Positions 8,386 to 17,879 are shown, counted from the first letter of the stretch. The stretch is 64,000 nucleotides of DNA from Rhodobacterales bacterium (GCA_002748265.1 PDRY01000013.1:248001-312000), one strand, 5' to 3'. Notes: generated by a model not told the origin, from the sequence alone. Made by a program: numbers and translations.

Positions 8386-8997
8386 CTAGCCAAGAGCGAT
8401 CTTCACCCCGAAGGCGGTGATCAACCCGGCGAAGACGCGGTCAACTGTGGTCTTGACCCTGGCATATCCTGCGCGGGCCTTCGGCATGGAAAACACGCGG
8501 GCCACGATGATAAACCACAGCGTTTCATTCGCAAAGAACGCGGCCATGATCAGCGCGAGCCAGGGCAGGGGCGTGCCCGGAGGGACCAGCCCTACAAACA
8601 CCGCGCCAAAGAACACGGCCGCCTTGGGGTTGGTGGCGAAGGTCAGCAGCCCGAGCCGGAAGGCGCTCGCGCGGGAGCGGGGCGGGGCGCCCGTCTCTTG
8701 CATGAGCGGCGCGGGGGCGTGGCGCCAGATCTGCAAGCCGATCCAGAGCAGGAACAGCCCGCCCATGATCTTCATCCCCGCAAAGATCCCGGGGACGAGT
8801 TCGAACAGGATCGCCAGCCCGGCAAGCGCGGCGAAGGCCCACATCACGGCCCCCAGCCCATAGCCAAAGGCAAGCGCGGTGGCGGTGCCAAACCCTTCGG
8901 TCGCCGCGGTGCGGACCGCGACCACGAAAGCCGGGCCCGGAGAGATCACGGCCAGAAGGTGGATTGCGACCACCGAAGCAAAAGCAGCAAGTGTCAT
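8386..8997 (-). CDS. LysE/RhtB family amino-acid exporter
   Basis: A 203-residue membrane protein with about six hydrophobic helices. The N-terminal [16 protein letters not shown] segment carries the PGP motif characteristic of LysE/RhtB exporters, which remove amino acids or homoserine lactones from the cytoplasm. The C-terminal half has the [15 protein letters not shown] motif also typical of the family. Substrate is unknown. It ends 47 bases before the gpt start and begins three bases after the DUF4329 gene stop, so the minus-strand genes from here on may share a transcript. Confidence 0.9.
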   Translation of the reverse strand: MTLAAFASVVAIHLLAVISPGPAFVVAVRTAATEGFGTATALAFGYGLGAVMWAFAALAGLAILFELVPGIFAGMKIMGGLFLLWIGLQIWRHAPAPLMQETGAPPRSRASAFRLGLLTFATNPKAAVFFGAVFVGLVPPGTPLPWLALIMAAFFANETLWFIIVARVFSMPKARAGYARVKTTVDRVFAGLITAFGVKIALG

Positions 8998-9000
8998 GTG

Positions 9001-9651
9001 TTAACGCTCGATATTGGGGCAGATGCCATCGGGGCCGTTCGCCCGAAGGTGCAACTCCTGCAGGGTGTAGCTCTCTTGCAGGGCGCGGGTTTCGCAATCG
9101 AGATAGCGCGCATCGCGGCGCACGCAGCCCTTGGCGCAGATCAGATCGACCCGCGCGCGGTCCGGGTTGGTCCGCCAGAGCCGCCCGCCCGGCGTGGACA
9201 CATAGCCGGGATTGCCCTCGGCCATATCGCTTTCCAGATCGACATCGGAGGGCACTTCGCCATCCGCCATGAGATCATCGCCCGCATGGGTGTGGTAAGA
9301 CGCGAGCACCGTCAGATCGGCGTCCACCTCTGGCAGCACGCAAGAGGCCGCGCGGCCCCGCCGGGGCTCTGTCGCAAAGAGCTGCTTGCCGCGCTTCGTG
9401 AAAATATAGCCGCAGTATTCCCGGTTCTCGGTAAAGGAAGGCTTTTGCAGCCCGTCCAGAAGCTCCGCCGCGAAGGCGTCCATCTCATCCAGTGTGACCC
9501 GGTAGGGACGACTGCCGATGACGGTGCCATCCGGGTCCAGATAAAGCCCGTACCGACGCTCGACCTGAGCCGATTCCGGCGCGGGGCCGGTGTCGGGCAG
9601 CAGCCCAGGCAGGGCAAGGGCGGCAATCAGGCTGAGGCTGAGGATCTGCAT
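9001..9651 (-). CDS. Secreted DUF4329-type protein with a JAMM-like HxH/SxxD motif
   Basis: A 216-residue exported protein. The start at 9651 gives a clear signal peptide (MQILSLSLIAALALPGLLP); a longer TTG-started version from 9693 would bury it. The mature part carries YHTHAGDDLMADGEVPSDVD (about residues 140-159). The HTH and the later SDVD recall JAB/JAMM metalloprotease metal ligands and match what I remember of DUF4329. Four cysteines in the last third may form disulfides. Periplasmic location is likely. Enzymatic activity is inference only. It sits between fabI and lysE on the same strand. Confidence 0.65.
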   Translation of the reverse strand: MQILSLSLIAALALPGLLPDTGPAPESAQVERRYGLYLDPDGTVIGSRPYRVTLDEMDAFAAELLDGLQKPSFTENREYCGYIFTKRGKQLFATEPRRGRAASCVLPEVDADLTVLASYHTHAGDDLMADGEVPSDVDLESDMAEGNPGYVSTPGGRLWRTNPDRARVDLICAKGCVRRDARYLDCETRALQESYTLQELHLRANGPDGICPNIER

Positions 9652-9705
9652 GGGCAAAGAATGCGCGGCCCGGGCCGCCAATTCAATGCCCAAAGCAGAG
9701 GAGTG

Positions 9706-10512
9706 TCAGCCCTTTGCGATATCGGGGGCTTCGGGGTTCTTCATGCCTATGACATGATAGCCGCTGTCGACGTGGTGCACTTCGCCGGTGACGGCGGAGC
9801 CCATGTCCGACAGCAGGTAAAGGGCGGAGTTGCCGACCTCGTCTTGGGTGACCGTGCGGCGCAGCGGGGCGTTATATTCGTTCCACTTCATAATGTAGCG
9901 GAAATCACCGATGCCCGAAGCCGCCAGCGTCTTGATCGTGCCCGCCGAGATCGCGTTGACGCGGATGCCGTCGCGGCCAAGGTCTTCGGCCAGGTAGCGC
10001 ACGGAGGCTTCCAGAGCCGCCTTGGCCACGCCCATGACGTTGTAATGCGGCATGACCTTTTCGGCGCCATAATACGTGAGCGTGATGGCGCTGCCGCCAT
10101 CGGTCATCAGCGGGGCGGCGCGCTGCATCACGGAGGTGAAGGAATAGACCGAGATGTCCATCGACGTCAGGAAATTCTGCCGCGACGTGTCGAGGTAGCG
10201 CCCGCGCAGCTCGTTCTTGTCCGAAAAGCCGATGGCGTGAACGATGAAGTCCAGCTTGCCCCATTTTTCCCGAAGCGTGTCGAACAATGCGTCAACCGAC
10301 GCCTCGTCGCCCACATCGCACGGCAGGACAATGTCGCTTCCGACCTGCTCGGCCAGCGGCGTCACGCGTTTGAGCAGGGCATCCCCTTGGTAGGAGAACG
10401 CCATCTCGGCGCCCGCGTCGTGAAGCGCCTTCGCGATCCCCCAGGCGATGGATTTGTCATTGGCCAGCCCCATGATAAGGCCGCGCTTTCCCGCCATGAG
10501 TGTGCTGGTCAT
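9706..10512 (-). CDS. fabI: Enoyl-[acyl-carrier-protein] reductase (NADH)
   Basis: A 268-residue short-chain dehydrogenase-like enzyme that performs the last reduction in each round of type II fatty acid synthesis. The N-terminus MAGKRGLIMGLANDKSIAWG is the FabI nucleotide-binding signature. The catalytic Tyr-x6-Lys is present in YNVMGVAKAALE. The start at 10512 follows AAGGGACAG; the open frame continues upstream to 10938 but without coding character. A good promoter lies 29-56 bases upstream. FabI is the classic target of triclosan and isoniazid-type inhibitors. Confidence 0.96.
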   Translation of the reverse strand: MTSTLMAGKRGLIMGLANDKSIAWGIAKALHDAGAEMAFSYQGDALLKRVTPLAEQVGSDIVLPCDVGDEASVDALFDTLREKWGKLDFIVHAIGFSDKNELRGRYLDTSRQNFLTSMDISVYSFTSVMQRAAPLMTDGGSAITLTYYGAEKVMPHYNVMGVAKAALEASVRYLAEDLGRDGIRVNAISAGTIKTLAASGIGDFRYIMKWNEYNAPLRRTVTQDEVGNSALYLLSDMGSAVTGEVHHVDSGYHVIGMKNPEAPDIAKG

Positions 10513-10540
10513 GGACTGTCCCTTCTGGTTGTCTCTCCGC

Positions 10541-10568
10541 TTTATAGGGCTTGAGCCATGCGCTGCAA
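10541..10568 (-). promoter_or_regulatory. Probable sigma-70 promoter of fabI
   Basis: On the minus strand -35 TTGCAG (10568-10563), a 16-base spacer and -10 TATAAA (10546-10541). Transcription would start near 10534, giving a leader of about 22 bases that holds the AAGGGACAG ribosome-binding site. Confidence 0.6.
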
Positions 10569-10683
10569 GCAGGGTCGCCATGTAGCATTGACGTGAGGTC
10601 ACTTTGACGGCAGCAATGAGACGGTGTTGATTATTGTTATTGGGTAAGCAATTTTGACCCTTCTTTGAAGGCAGGGGGCTAAT

Positions 10684-11286
10684 TTGGATAGAACAGGGAT
10701 CTTCGCGGGAGACGATCCGTTCGTGATCGCGCGTGACTGGCTTCGGGAAGCTGAAGACAAGGAGCCTAATGATCCGAATGCGATAGCCCTTGCGACGGTG
10801 AATGCCGACGGAATGCCGAATGTGCGTATGGTGCTGTTGAAGGAGATCGAAGACGATGCCTTCGTGTTCTACACCAACTACGGCAGCGCCAAAGGGCAAG
10901 AGATCGAGGCGAGCGGCAAGGCGGCTTTTGTGTTGCATTGGAAATCGCTGCGCCGCCAGATCCGCGTTCGCGGGATCGTGACCCGAGAGGAAGGGCCGCA
11001 GGCGGACGCTTATTTCCGCTCCAGGTCCCTCAAGAGCCGACTTGGCGCCTGGGCCTCACATCAAAGCGCCGAGCTGGAAAGCCGGGCGGCGCTTGTGGCC
11101 GAGGTCGCTCGTGTGACGGTGAGTCATGGCCCCAATCCGGCTCGACCTCCGTTTTGGGGGGGGTATCGGATCGTGCCATGTGAGATCGAGTTTTGGTGTG
11201 ACGGGGCGTTTCGCTTGCATGATCGCTTTCGCTGGCATCGGAATGCGCCGAGCGACGATTGGGATGTGGCGCGTCTGTCGCCGTGA
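10684..11286 (+). CDS. pdxH: Pyridoxamine 5'-phosphate oxidase
   Basis: A 200-residue FMN-dependent oxidase that makes pyridoxal 5'-phosphate from PNP or PMP. Family motifs are [34 protein letters not shown] and the C-terminal [12 protein letters not shown] start at 10684 is preferred: AGGGGG lies five to six bases upstream and [12 protein letters not shown] is the expected N-terminus. It is transcribed divergently from fabI over 171 bases. A stable hairpin follows the stop codon. Confidence 0.95.
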   Translation: MDRTGIFAGDDPFVIARDWLREAEDKEPNDPNAIALATVNADGMPNVRMVLLKEIEDDAFVFYTNYGSAKGQEIEASGKAAFVLHWKSLRRQIRVRGIVTREEGPQADAYFRSRSLKSRLGAWASHQSAELESRAALVAEVARVTVSHGPNPARPPFWGGYRIVPCEIEFWCDGAFRLHDRFRWHRNAPSDDWDVARLSP

Positions 11287-11294
11287 AGACACCT

Positions 11295-11322
11295 CTGATT
11301 GATGGCTTATGCTATCGATCAG
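11295..11322 (+). terminator. Twelve-base-pair hairpin between pdxH and the cold-shock gene
   Basis: CTGATTGATGGC, loop TTAT, GCTATCGATCAG: twelve pairs in RNA, two of them G-U, starting eight bases after the pdxH stop. The stem is A/U-rich and no U tract follows. It lies about 80 bases before a cold-shock gene, so it could be a terminator or part of that gene's leader. Confidence 0.5.
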
Positions 11323-11402
11323 GTGGATAAATTGAATGGAATCAAGAATGTCTGCTGCGTTGTTGGGGAGCAATGCAGGACAGGCCAGAAAGAGAAAGAG
11401 AT

Positions 11403-11930
11403 ATGGGACGCAAAGCGGCGCCTATCCATGGGCGCGTGAAGTGGTTCGATAGTGGAAAGGGTTTTGGGTTTATTGTGAGCGATGAGACGGACGGGGGTGA
11501 CATCCTGCTCCATGCCAACGTGCTGCGCAACTTTGGGTTGGGCTCCGTGGCGGAGGGTAGCCGCATCACGCTCACCGCTCAGCGGTCTGATCGCGGCCTG
11601 CAGGCGGTCGAAATCCTGGATCTGACGCCGCCGGATGCACCGCCGGACAGTGATCTGCCGGATCTGGCGGAACTGACCAGCGAAGAGATGGCGGCGATCC
11701 CACTGGAGCCCGCCCGGGTGAAGTGGTTCGACCGCGCCAAGGGGTTCGGGTTTGCCAATGTGTTTGGCAAAGCTGAGGACGTATTCATCCACATCGAAGT
11801 GCTCCGGCGCTCGGGCCTGGCTGAGCTGAGCCCCGGCGAGGCGATCGCTTTGCGCGCTATAGAAGGGGCCCGGGGCCGCATGGCGACTATGGTCGCTGGC
11901 TGGGATTCGGCGTGCCTGCAAGGGGGGTAG
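11403..11930 (+). CDS. Double cold-shock domain protein
   Basis: A 175-residue RNA/DNA-binding protein with two cold-shock domains. The first (about residues 6-70) has RVKWFDSGKGFGFI; the second (about residues 104-170) has RVKWFDRAKGFGFA and the RNP2 strand DVFIHIEVL. An acidic, proline-rich linker (PPDAPPDSDLPDLAELTSEE) joins them. Tandem-CSD proteins are common in Alphaproteobacteria and act as RNA chaperones in cold or stationary phase. The start at 11403 is used because an upstream start would add a charged extension not seen in the family. Two bases separate its stop from the DUF192 gene. Confidence 0.9.
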   Translation: MGRKAAPIHGRVKWFDSGKGFGFIVSDETDGGDILLHANVLRNFGLGSVAEGSRITLTAQRSDRGLQAVEILDLTPPDAPPDSDLPDLAELTSEEMAAIPLEPARVKWFDRAKGFGFANVFGKAEDVFIHIEVLRRSGLAELSPGEAIALRAIEGARGRMATMVAGWDSACLQGG

Positions 11931-11932
11931 GG

Positions 11933-12427
11933 GTGAAGTCACTCGCGACTGGCCTTGTTCTGTGTTTCTTGATGACGGCGGTGGCCGCACAGGAGTCGGT
12001 CTGTGCGCCGGACCGTCTCGCGCTGCGCGGCAATTGGGGTGAGGCTCGGTTCTCCGTGTCGGTGGCCGACAATGAGATCGAGCGGGCGCAGGGCCTTATG
12101 CATGTGGAGCAGATGCCCACCATGGCGGGCATGCTGTTCGTGTATGACTTCCCGCGTGAAGTCGCCTTCTGGATGAAGAACACGCTGATCCCGCTGGACA
12201 TGATCTTTGCGGATGATCAGGGGCGGGTGGTCCATGTCCACAAGATGGCCCGCCCGCTGGACGAGACCCCGATTCCCGGCGGCGGAGAGATTCGCTACGT
12301 GCTGGAGATCAACGGCGGCTTGGCGGCAAAGCTGGGGATCGCGCCGGGTGACGAGCTTCAGCACCCCTCGATTGAACATGCCGTGTGGTCTTGCGTGCCC
12401 GGACCGGAAGAGAACGGCGCGCAATAG
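11933..12427 (+). CDS. DUF192 family secreted protein
   Basis: A 164-residue exported protein. The GTG at 11933 follows AGGGGGG by about four bases and yields a signal peptide (MKSLATGLVLCFLMTAVAAQ). The mature part matches DUF192: EIERAQGLMHVEQMPTMAGM, then FWMKNTLIPLDMIFAD and ISEL-like C-terminal strands (YVLEINGGLAAKLGI). The family fold is known but its function is not. It is probably co-transcribed with the cold-shock gene two bases upstream. Confidence 0.88.
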   Translation: MKSLATGLVLCFLMTAVAAQESVCAPDRLALRGNWGEARFSVSVADNEIERAQGLMHVEQMPTMAGMLFVYDFPREVAFWMKNTLIPLDMIFADDQGRVVHVHKMARPLDETPIPGGGEIRYVLEINGGLAAKLGIAPGDELQHPSIEHAVWSCVPGPEENGAQ

Positions 12428-12438
12428 GGGCTTGCAGA

Positions 12439-12466
12439 CGCGCCTCCTGAGGCGTTAGGAGGCGCG
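12439..12466 (+). terminator. Hairpin after the DUF192 gene
   Basis: Perfect ten-base stem CGCGCCTCCT/AGGAGGCGCG with an eight-base loop, 11 bases after the DUF192 stop and eight bases before the tRNA gene. No U tract. It may end the mRNA or mark a processing site for the tRNA. Confidence 0.5.
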
Positions 12467-12473
12467 GGTGGTC

Positions 12474-12550
12474 CGGGGCGTGGCGCAGTCTGGTAGCGCA
12501 CCTGTTTTGGGTACAGGGGGTCGTGAGTTCGAATCTCGCCGCCCCGACCA
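12474..12550 (+). tRNA. tRNA-Pro (anticodon UGG)
   Basis: A 77-base cloverleaf with encoded CCA. The acceptor arms CGGGGCG (12474-12480) and CGCCCCG (12540-12546) pair fully. The anticodon arm CCTGT-TTTGGGT-ACAGG puts TGG at 12508-12510. The D arm contains GGTAGCGCA and the T arm contains GTTCGAATC. It reads proline CCN codons. tRNA 3' ends are frequent integration sites; no second copy of its 3' end was seen in the window. Confidence 0.97.
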
Positions 12551-12610
12551 CGGTTCCGATATCTCTGGGTTCTGCTGGGCAATGGTGTGCCGGTTCGATA
12601 CCTAGGACGG

Positions 12611-15322
12611 ATGAAACCATCAGCCTCCCTTCCCTTCGTCGCGGTTGCTGCCGCCACTGCCGTGGCGTTCTGGGCGCTCAAGCCGATTTTCATATCCATG
12701 ATCGGGGACCGCGCCGGCTACGCAGAGGTCTTCGTCGCGGCTGGCCTGATCTCCGTGGCCTCAAGTCTGTTCTGCGCCGTCCTGATGTGGCGCCGGTCAT
12801 TCCGTCTGCTACGTGATCGGCGCGCGCTTTACGGGCTGGCCCAGGCCGCGATCTCCGGAGGATTTCTGGCGCTTTGGTACTATGGGTTCTATCGGGCCCT
12901 TTATGGCGCGGCCAAGGTGGACGCGACGGTCATCGCCTTTACCTGGCCGCTTATATCCATCCTGGCCATGCGGCTATTTGCACCGCACCATGGGCGATCT
13001 CTCAAAGGCAGCGAATACGCGTTGATCTTCGTGTCCTTTGCCGGGGCCGTATCCATCGGATTGTCGGGTCTGACATCGGGTGGGGGCAGTGGCGAAGAGA
13101 TCATTTTCGCGTTTGTCGCTGCGATCGGTTCGGGCTTTTACCTGCCCTTCGCGATCAACGCGATCAGCCGCTTCAGTGACATCTTGGGATCCAAGATCAC
13201 GGGCACCTTCTACGTCATTTCGGTCGCGAATGCCGTGGCCCTGCTGGCGGTGTCCGTGCAACTGAAGCTGAGCGGCTCGGCGCTTTATTTCTACGGGTTC
13301 GACACGCAGGTCTGGCTGATCTGCGCATTGATCGGGATCGGCACATATCTGGTTGCGGAAATCACATGGACCTGGGCCTTCTCCGAATACCAGTCGCTGA
13401 CACTGTCCACACTGCCCTACTTTTCGCCCGCCCTGTCGGTGATCCTCCTCTATATACTGTTCGATGAGCCCGTGGCCCCGATTGCCGCGTTCGGGCTGGT
13501 GCTGGTCCTGTTTTCAAACATGACGCTGCACGGGATGTATAAATCCAACAACGCGATGATCATGGCCCTGATCGGCACGATTTACGTCGCTTTAGCCTCG
13601 CAGATCGTGCCGCCCTTGCGCAGTGATCTGGCGGTGGACCTTTTGTTTGCGATCTCTGGACTGTTCGCGATCCTCGCGGGTTTCGTCTTGTCTCGGGTCT
13701 CCGGGCGGCGGGCGCAGGAGTTGGATGCCAGGTCCCGACTGGTCAGGGCGGTTCTCGCACAGCAGGACAGCGCGCCTGCGGATCATCTGGATGCGATTTT
13801 CCGCGATCTGGTTGATCTGCAGTTCACGCCCGGTGTCGCAGCCCAGGAAGCGCAGGCGGGTGTGCTGCGCAGACGGCTGGCGGAGTTGGGAGCCTCCGCG
13901 CCCATGGAGGCTTTTGATGCATGGTTCACGATCCACGGAGACCGGCTGTCACTAGGAGAGAAGGCGGCTCTGTGGATCACCGGCCTTGGCAGCATTCTGT
14001 TCCTGATGATCGTGCGCGACGATAGCCCTATTGGGCTTATCGGCCTCTATGTCTTTGCGGCCGGTTGTCTTCTGATGATTTTTTCCATCAGCGACTATGA
14101 GCAAAACAACCTGCACGGCTTTCGAAACCAGATCATGCGGCTGCAACAAGGGTTTGTCGAACTCGGCCGTCCATATTACCTGCCTGCGGCCCTGATCGGT
14201 AGCCGCGAGCTGAGCGCTCTACCTGCGGGGGCCGTCGTGCGCCACAAATCCGAGGGCGGATTGCTGGCCGAAGACCGCGTGGCCCCTCGGGGCGGGGCTT
14301 TCCGTGTGATCTATTGGCTGTCTGCCGCGCTCGTCGCTGCGTCTCTTGTTGTCTTGCCGCTCAGCGCCCGGCAGGACGCCGACCGCGGGTTGGGGCGGGT
14401 CATGCGTCCCGAGCAGATTGCCGGGCGTCTCCTTGACCAACTGCGTCCCGGCGTGGCGGATGTGACAATCGCGCGCCTGGACTGGGATGCAAGCCGAGTG
14501 ATCGCAGAGATTTTGCGCGCGGTCATTGTCGAAGGACACGGGCTGAACGTGTCCATTCGAGATGCGCGGGTCGATGAGGTCTTCCCCGAGATGGCCTCTG
14601 ATGGAGGAAGCATCGACGTTCACCCCGATCTCTGGACGGGCAACCAGGCCGAGAACCTGCGCCGCTACATCGAGGACCAGGCCGCCGTCCGGCTCAATAT
14701 TATGCCGTACCAAGGTGTGCAGGGCGTGTTTGCGCCGCGGGAGATCGTTGAACAGCTTGCGCTGCGGGGCATTGAAGATCTCCGCCGCCCCGACGTCATC
14801 GCCCGGTTTGATTCTGACAAGGATGGCCGCGGTGAAATATGGCTGGGCGCCCAGGGGTGGAAGTCGACCGACCTGATGGCGCAGATGCTGCGCAATTCGG
14901 GGCTCGATGCGGATTGGGAGGGGCAGGTCTTCTCGGACCGAATCTTTAAGGCCAAGCTGGAGCGTGACCGCGCGCGCGGCGTCGCGACGCTGTTCTATGG
15001 CTATGCCCCCGACTGGATTCACGCGGTCTACGATCTGACAGAGATCACCGGCCTTGCCGAAGCCGGTCAGCATACCTGCCTGGACACGGTGCCTGATCCG
15101 CTATGTGCGCTGTCCCCGGTGGCCGTGCATGTCGCCTACGCGGCGCGGCTCGAGGAATCGTTTCCTGAGGTGGCGCACACCCTTCGCCATGTGTCCTTTC
15201 GGGTCGAGGACCTGAATACATGGCTGGCCGCCACGTCCCATGACGGGGATCGGCCCGAGGACGTGGCCGCAAGATGGCTGTCGCAAAACCCCCAAAGAAT
15301 TAAAGAGTGGCTGGGCCGGTGA
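12611..15322 (+). CDS. EamA/DMT transporter fused to a periplasmic OpuAC-like (betaine-binding) domain
   Basis: A 903-residue protein with an unusual domain order. Residues about 5-150 and 160-308 look like two EamA units, ten helices ([38 protein letters not shown]). One or two more helices reach residue 362, then a soluble stretch to about 450, a helix pair at about 453-494, a further linker and a helix at about 565-585. Residues about 610-903 resemble the glycine-betaine/choline-binding OpuAC domain: [41 protein letters not shown] and a C-terminal [15 protein letters not shown]. Drug/metabolite transporters normally lack a binding protein. The ATG at 12611 is chosen; a GTG at 12587 is possible. 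It lies 60 bases after tRNA-Pro and 140 bases before nuoG. Substrate is inference. Confidence 0.8.
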   Translation: MKPSASLPFVAVAAATAVAFWALKPIFISMIGDRAGYAEVFVAAGLISVASSLFCAVLMWRRSFRLLRDRRALYGLAQAAISGGFLALWYYGFYRALYGAAKVDATVIAFTWPLISILAMRLFAPHHGRSLKGSEYALIFVSFAGAVSIGLSGLTSGGGSGEEIIFAFVAAIGSGFYLPFAINAISRFSDILGSKITGTFYVISVANAVALLAVSVQLKLSGSALYFYGFDTQVWLICALIGIGTYLVAEITWTWAFSEYQSLTLSTLPYFSPALSVILLYILFDEPVAPIAAFGLVLVLFSNMTLHGMYKSNNAMIMALIGTIYVALASQIVPPLRSDLAVDLLFAISGLFAILAGFVLSRVSGRRAQELDARSRLVRAVLAQQDSAPADHLDAIFRDLVDLQFTPGVAAQEAQAGVLRRRLAELGASAPMEAFDAWFTIHGDRLSLGEKAALWITGLGSILFLMIVRDDSPIGLIGLYVFAAGCLLMIFSISDYEQNNLHGFRNQIMRLQQGFVELGRPYYLPAALIGSRELSALPAGAVVRHKSEGGLLAEDRVAPRGGAFRVIYWLSAALVAASLVVLPLSARQDADRGLGRVMRPEQIAGRLLDQLRPGVADVTIARLDWDASRVIAEILRAVIVEGHGLNVSIRDARVDEVFPEMASDGGSIDVHPDLWTGNQAENLRRYIEDQAAVRLNIMPYQGVQGVFAPREIVEQLALRGIEDLRRPDVIARFDSDKDGRGEIWLGAQGWKSTDLMAQMLRNSGLDADWEGQVFSDRIFKAKLERDRARGVATLFYGYAPDWIHAVYDLTEITGLAEAGQHTCLDTVPDPLCALSPVAVHVAYAARLEESFPEVAHTLRHVSFRVEDLNTWLAATSHDGDRPEDVAARWLSQNPQRIKEWLGR

Positions 15323-15461
15323 GCCCCCGCCAAGGGGGTGGAATGCGGTTGAGAAACATTCCGGTTTTCTAATGCTTGCGGTAATGTCGCGGCCCCTCTG
15401 GCCACGGCGGAAAGTTGGTATTAGAACCGCCCGCAATGGCACCACGACCGGAGGCGGCCCC

Positions 15462-17480
15462 ATGTCCGACAAGCGCGCAATCGTCATCGACGGAAAAGAG
15501 ATCGAGGTCGATCCGGCCATGACCCTGCTTCAGGCCTGCGAACAGGCCGGGGTCGAAGTGCCGCGCTTCTGCTATCATGAGCGCCTGTCCATCGCCGGCA
15601 ACTGCCGCATGTGCCTTGTCGAAGTTGTGGGCGGCCCGCCCAAGCCCGCCGCCTCCTGCGCCATGCAGGTGCGCGATTTGCGCCCCGGGCCCGAAGGCCA
15701 GCCGCCGGTGGTGAAAACCAACAGCCCGATGGTCAAGAAAGCCCGCGAAGGGGTGATGGAGTTCCTGCTCATCAACCACCCGCTTGATTGCCCGATCTGC
15801 GATCAGGGCGGCGAATGCGATCTTCAGGATCAGGCCATGGCTTATGGCGTCGATTTCTCGCGCTACCGCGAGCCCAAGCGTGCGGTCACCGATCTGGATC
15901 TGGGCCCGCTTGTGGAAACCCACATGACGCGCTGCATCTCCTGCACCCGCTGCGTGCGGTTCACCAGCGAAGTCGCCGGGATCAGCCAGATGGGCCAGAC
16001 CGGGCGCGGCGAAGATGCGGAGATCACCTCCTATCTGAACCAGACGCTCGATTCGAACCTTCAGGGCAATATCATCGACCTGTGTCCGGTGGGCGCGCTG
16101 ACCAGCAAGCCCTACGCCTTCACCGCCCGCCCTTGGGAGCTGACCAAGACCGAATCCATTGACGTGATGGATGCTCTGGGCAGCAATATCCGCGTGGACA
16201 CCAAAGGGCGCGAAGTGATGCGGATCATGCCGCGCAACCATGACGGCGTGAACGAAGAGTGGATCTCCGACAAGACCCGGTTCATCTGGGACGGCCTGCG
16301 CCGCCAGCGTCTGGACACGCCCTATATCCGTGAGAACGGCAAGCTGCGCAAAGCCGATTGGGATGAGGCTCTGGGCCTTGTCGCCGAAAAGGTGAAAGGC
16401 GCCGAAAAGCTGGCTGGGATCGTCGGTGATCTTGCGCCAGTGGAAGCGGTGTTCAGCCTCAAGCAGTTCATTGAAGGTCAGGGCGGTGTTGTCGAATGCC
16501 GCACCGATGGGGCGAAGTTGCCTGCGGGGAACCGCTCTGCCTATGTCGGCACCGCCACCATCGAAGAGATCGAGGATGCGAAGTTCATCCAGTTGATCGG
16601 CACTGATCCCCGGGTTGAGGCGCCGGTCCTGAACGCCCGGATCCGCAAGGCCTGGCTGAACGGGGCCGAGGTCGGTCTGGTGGGCGAGCCCGTCGATCTG
16701 ACCTATGACTACGCCCATGTTGGCACCGACCGTGCGGCGCTGCAAAGCCTGCTGGATCGCGACTACGGGGCTGTGAAAGATGCGGCGTCGGTCGTGATCG
16801 TGGGGCAGGGCGCTCTCAATGAGGCCGACGGTGCTGCCGTGCTGGCCGCTGCGATGGCGCTGACGGAAGCTACGAATTCCAAACTCTTGGTTCTGCACAC
16901 CGCCGCTGCACGCGTTGGCGCTCTGGATGTGGATGCCACCAATGAGCGCGGCATGGATGCCGTCTCCGAAGCGGACGTGATCTACAATCTCGGCGCCGAT
17001 GAGCTGGAGATCGGCGAAGGCGCCTTTGTGATCTACCAGGGCAGCCATGGCGATCGCGGCGCGCACCGGGCCGATGTGATCTTGCCCGCGGCCACTTACG
17101 CCGAAGAAAACGGGCTGTTCGTGAACACCGAAGGCCGTCCGCAACTGGCGATGCGCGCCGGGTTCGCACCGGGCCAGGCCAAGGAGAACTGGGCGATCCT
17201 GCGGGCGCTGTCGGCCCGCTGCGAGGCCACGCAGCCTTGGGATTCGCTGGCCGCGCTGCGCAGTGCACTGATCGAGGCGGTGCCGCATCTGGCGCAGATC
17301 GACACGGTGCCCGAAAACGACTGGCAGCCGCTGGAGCGGCGCGATCTGGGTAAGGCCGATTTCCGCGGCGCGATTCGCGACTTCTACCTGACCAACCCGA
17401 TTGCCCGCGCATCGGCCACCATGGCCGAGCTGTCGCAGCAGGCGCAGGCGCGCCGGAACGGAAAGATTGCGGCGGAGTAA
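15462..17480 (+). CDS. nuoG: NADH-quinone oxidoreductase subunit G
   Basis: The 672-residue iron-sulfur subunit of the complex I peripheral arm. Cluster ligands are visible in order: the 2Fe-2S set ([15 protein letters not shown], then ASC), the His-Cys3 set ([14 protein letters not shown]) and two 4Fe-4S sets (CISCTRC, CPVGAL). A molybdopterin-oxidoreductase-like domain without cofactor follows. The ATG at 15462 has GGAGG six bases upstream. It is the first nuo gene here; nuoA to nuoF are not upstream, unlike the contiguous Paracoccus cluster. Starts the 14 kb nuo-birA-coaX-rnj gene run. Confidence 0.96.
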   Translation: MSDKRAIVIDGKEIEVDPAMTLLQACEQAGVEVPRFCYHERLSIAGNCRMCLVEVVGGPPKPAASCAMQVRDLRPGPEGQPPVVKTNSPMVKKAREGVMEFLLINHPLDCPICDQGGECDLQDQAMAYGVDFSRYREPKRAVTDLDLGPLVETHMTRCISCTRCVRFTSEVAGISQMGQTGRGEDAEITSYLNQTLDSNLQGNIIDLCPVGALTSKPYAFTARPWELTKTESIDVMDALGSNIRVDTKGREVMRIMPRNHDGVNEEWISDKTRFIWDGLRRQRLDTPYIRENGKLRKADWDEALGLVAEKVKGAEKLAGIVGDLAPVEAVFSLKQFIEGQGGVVECRTDGAKLPAGNRSAYVGTATIEEIEDAKFIQLIGTDPRVEAPVLNARIRKAWLNGAEVGLVGEPVDLTYDYAHVGTDRAALQSLLDRDYGAVKDAASVVIVGQGALNEADGAAVLAAAMALTEATNSKLLVLHTAAARVGALDVDATNERGMDAVSEADVIYNLGADELEIGEGAFVIYQGSHGDRGAHRADVILPAATYAEENGLFVNTEGRPQLAMRAGFAPGQAKENWAILRALSARCEATQPWDSLAALRSALIEAVPHLAQIDTVPENDWQPLERRDLGKADFRGAIRDFYLTNPIARASATMAELSQQAQARRNGKIAAE

Positions 17481-17483
17481 GCC

Positions 17484-17879
17484 ATGCACCGCGCCGCGTT
17501 GCTACTGTTGATGGCCGGGGCCTGTGTGGAAACCGGGCCGGGCGGATCGCCCGTTCCGCCCCCGCTGCCCGAGGGGCCTTGGCTGGGGGTCGAGACGCGG
17601 CTTCTGGCCGATGATCTGGTGGGACTTGTGGTGTCCATGGCAGGAGAGCCATCGCGCGAGGCGCTCTCTGGCTATGCCGATTGTGCGGTGGCGCAATACG
17701 CCACCATTCGGGGCTTCGGATTTGCTCGTCAGATCCGCACAACTTACGCCGAAGAGGGTGGCATCCATCGCGCGGATGCTGTTTACACGGTGTCGAAAGC
17801 CTTCGCTGAAGGGCTCAAGACGATCGACGCCGAAGTCAAGCTGGCAGACTGCCGAGACCGCGGCATTCCGACGATCTGA
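17484..17879 (+). CDS. Small exported protein encoded between nuoG and nuoH
   Basis: A 131-residue protein beginning with a short hydrophobic leader (MHRAALLLLMAGACVETGPG). The cysteine after AGA could be a lipidation site, although the residue three before it is alanine, so the lipobox is imperfect. The rest is soluble, with two cysteines (YADCAVAQY, ADCRDRG) near the middle and end. I recognise no family. It starts three bases after nuoG and ends 12 bases before nuoH. The Paracoccus nqo cluster also has unidentified frames in such positions. Function unknown. Confidence 0.8.
   Translation: MHRAALLLLMAGACVETGPGGSPVPPPLPEGPWLGVETRLLADDLVGLVVSMAGEPSREALSGYADCAVAQYATIRGFGFARQIRTTYAEEGGIHRADAVYTVSKAFAEGLKTIDAEVKLADCRDRGIPTI

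Noticed and set aside
10513-10938. N-terminal extension of fabI
   Set aside because: The extension crosses the promoter and the divergent pdxH gene; AAGGGACAG and the FabI N-terminus support the start at 10512.
12592-12602. GGTTCGATACC resembling a tRNA T arm just after tRNA-Pro
   Set aside because: The flanking bases cannot form the T stem or an acceptor stem, so it is not a tRNA remnant that can be supported.
12611-15322. Recent insertion of the EamA-OpuAC gene at the tRNA-Pro as a genomic island
   Set aside because: No repeated tRNA 3' end, integrase or clear base-composition change was seen, so an island cannot be claimed.
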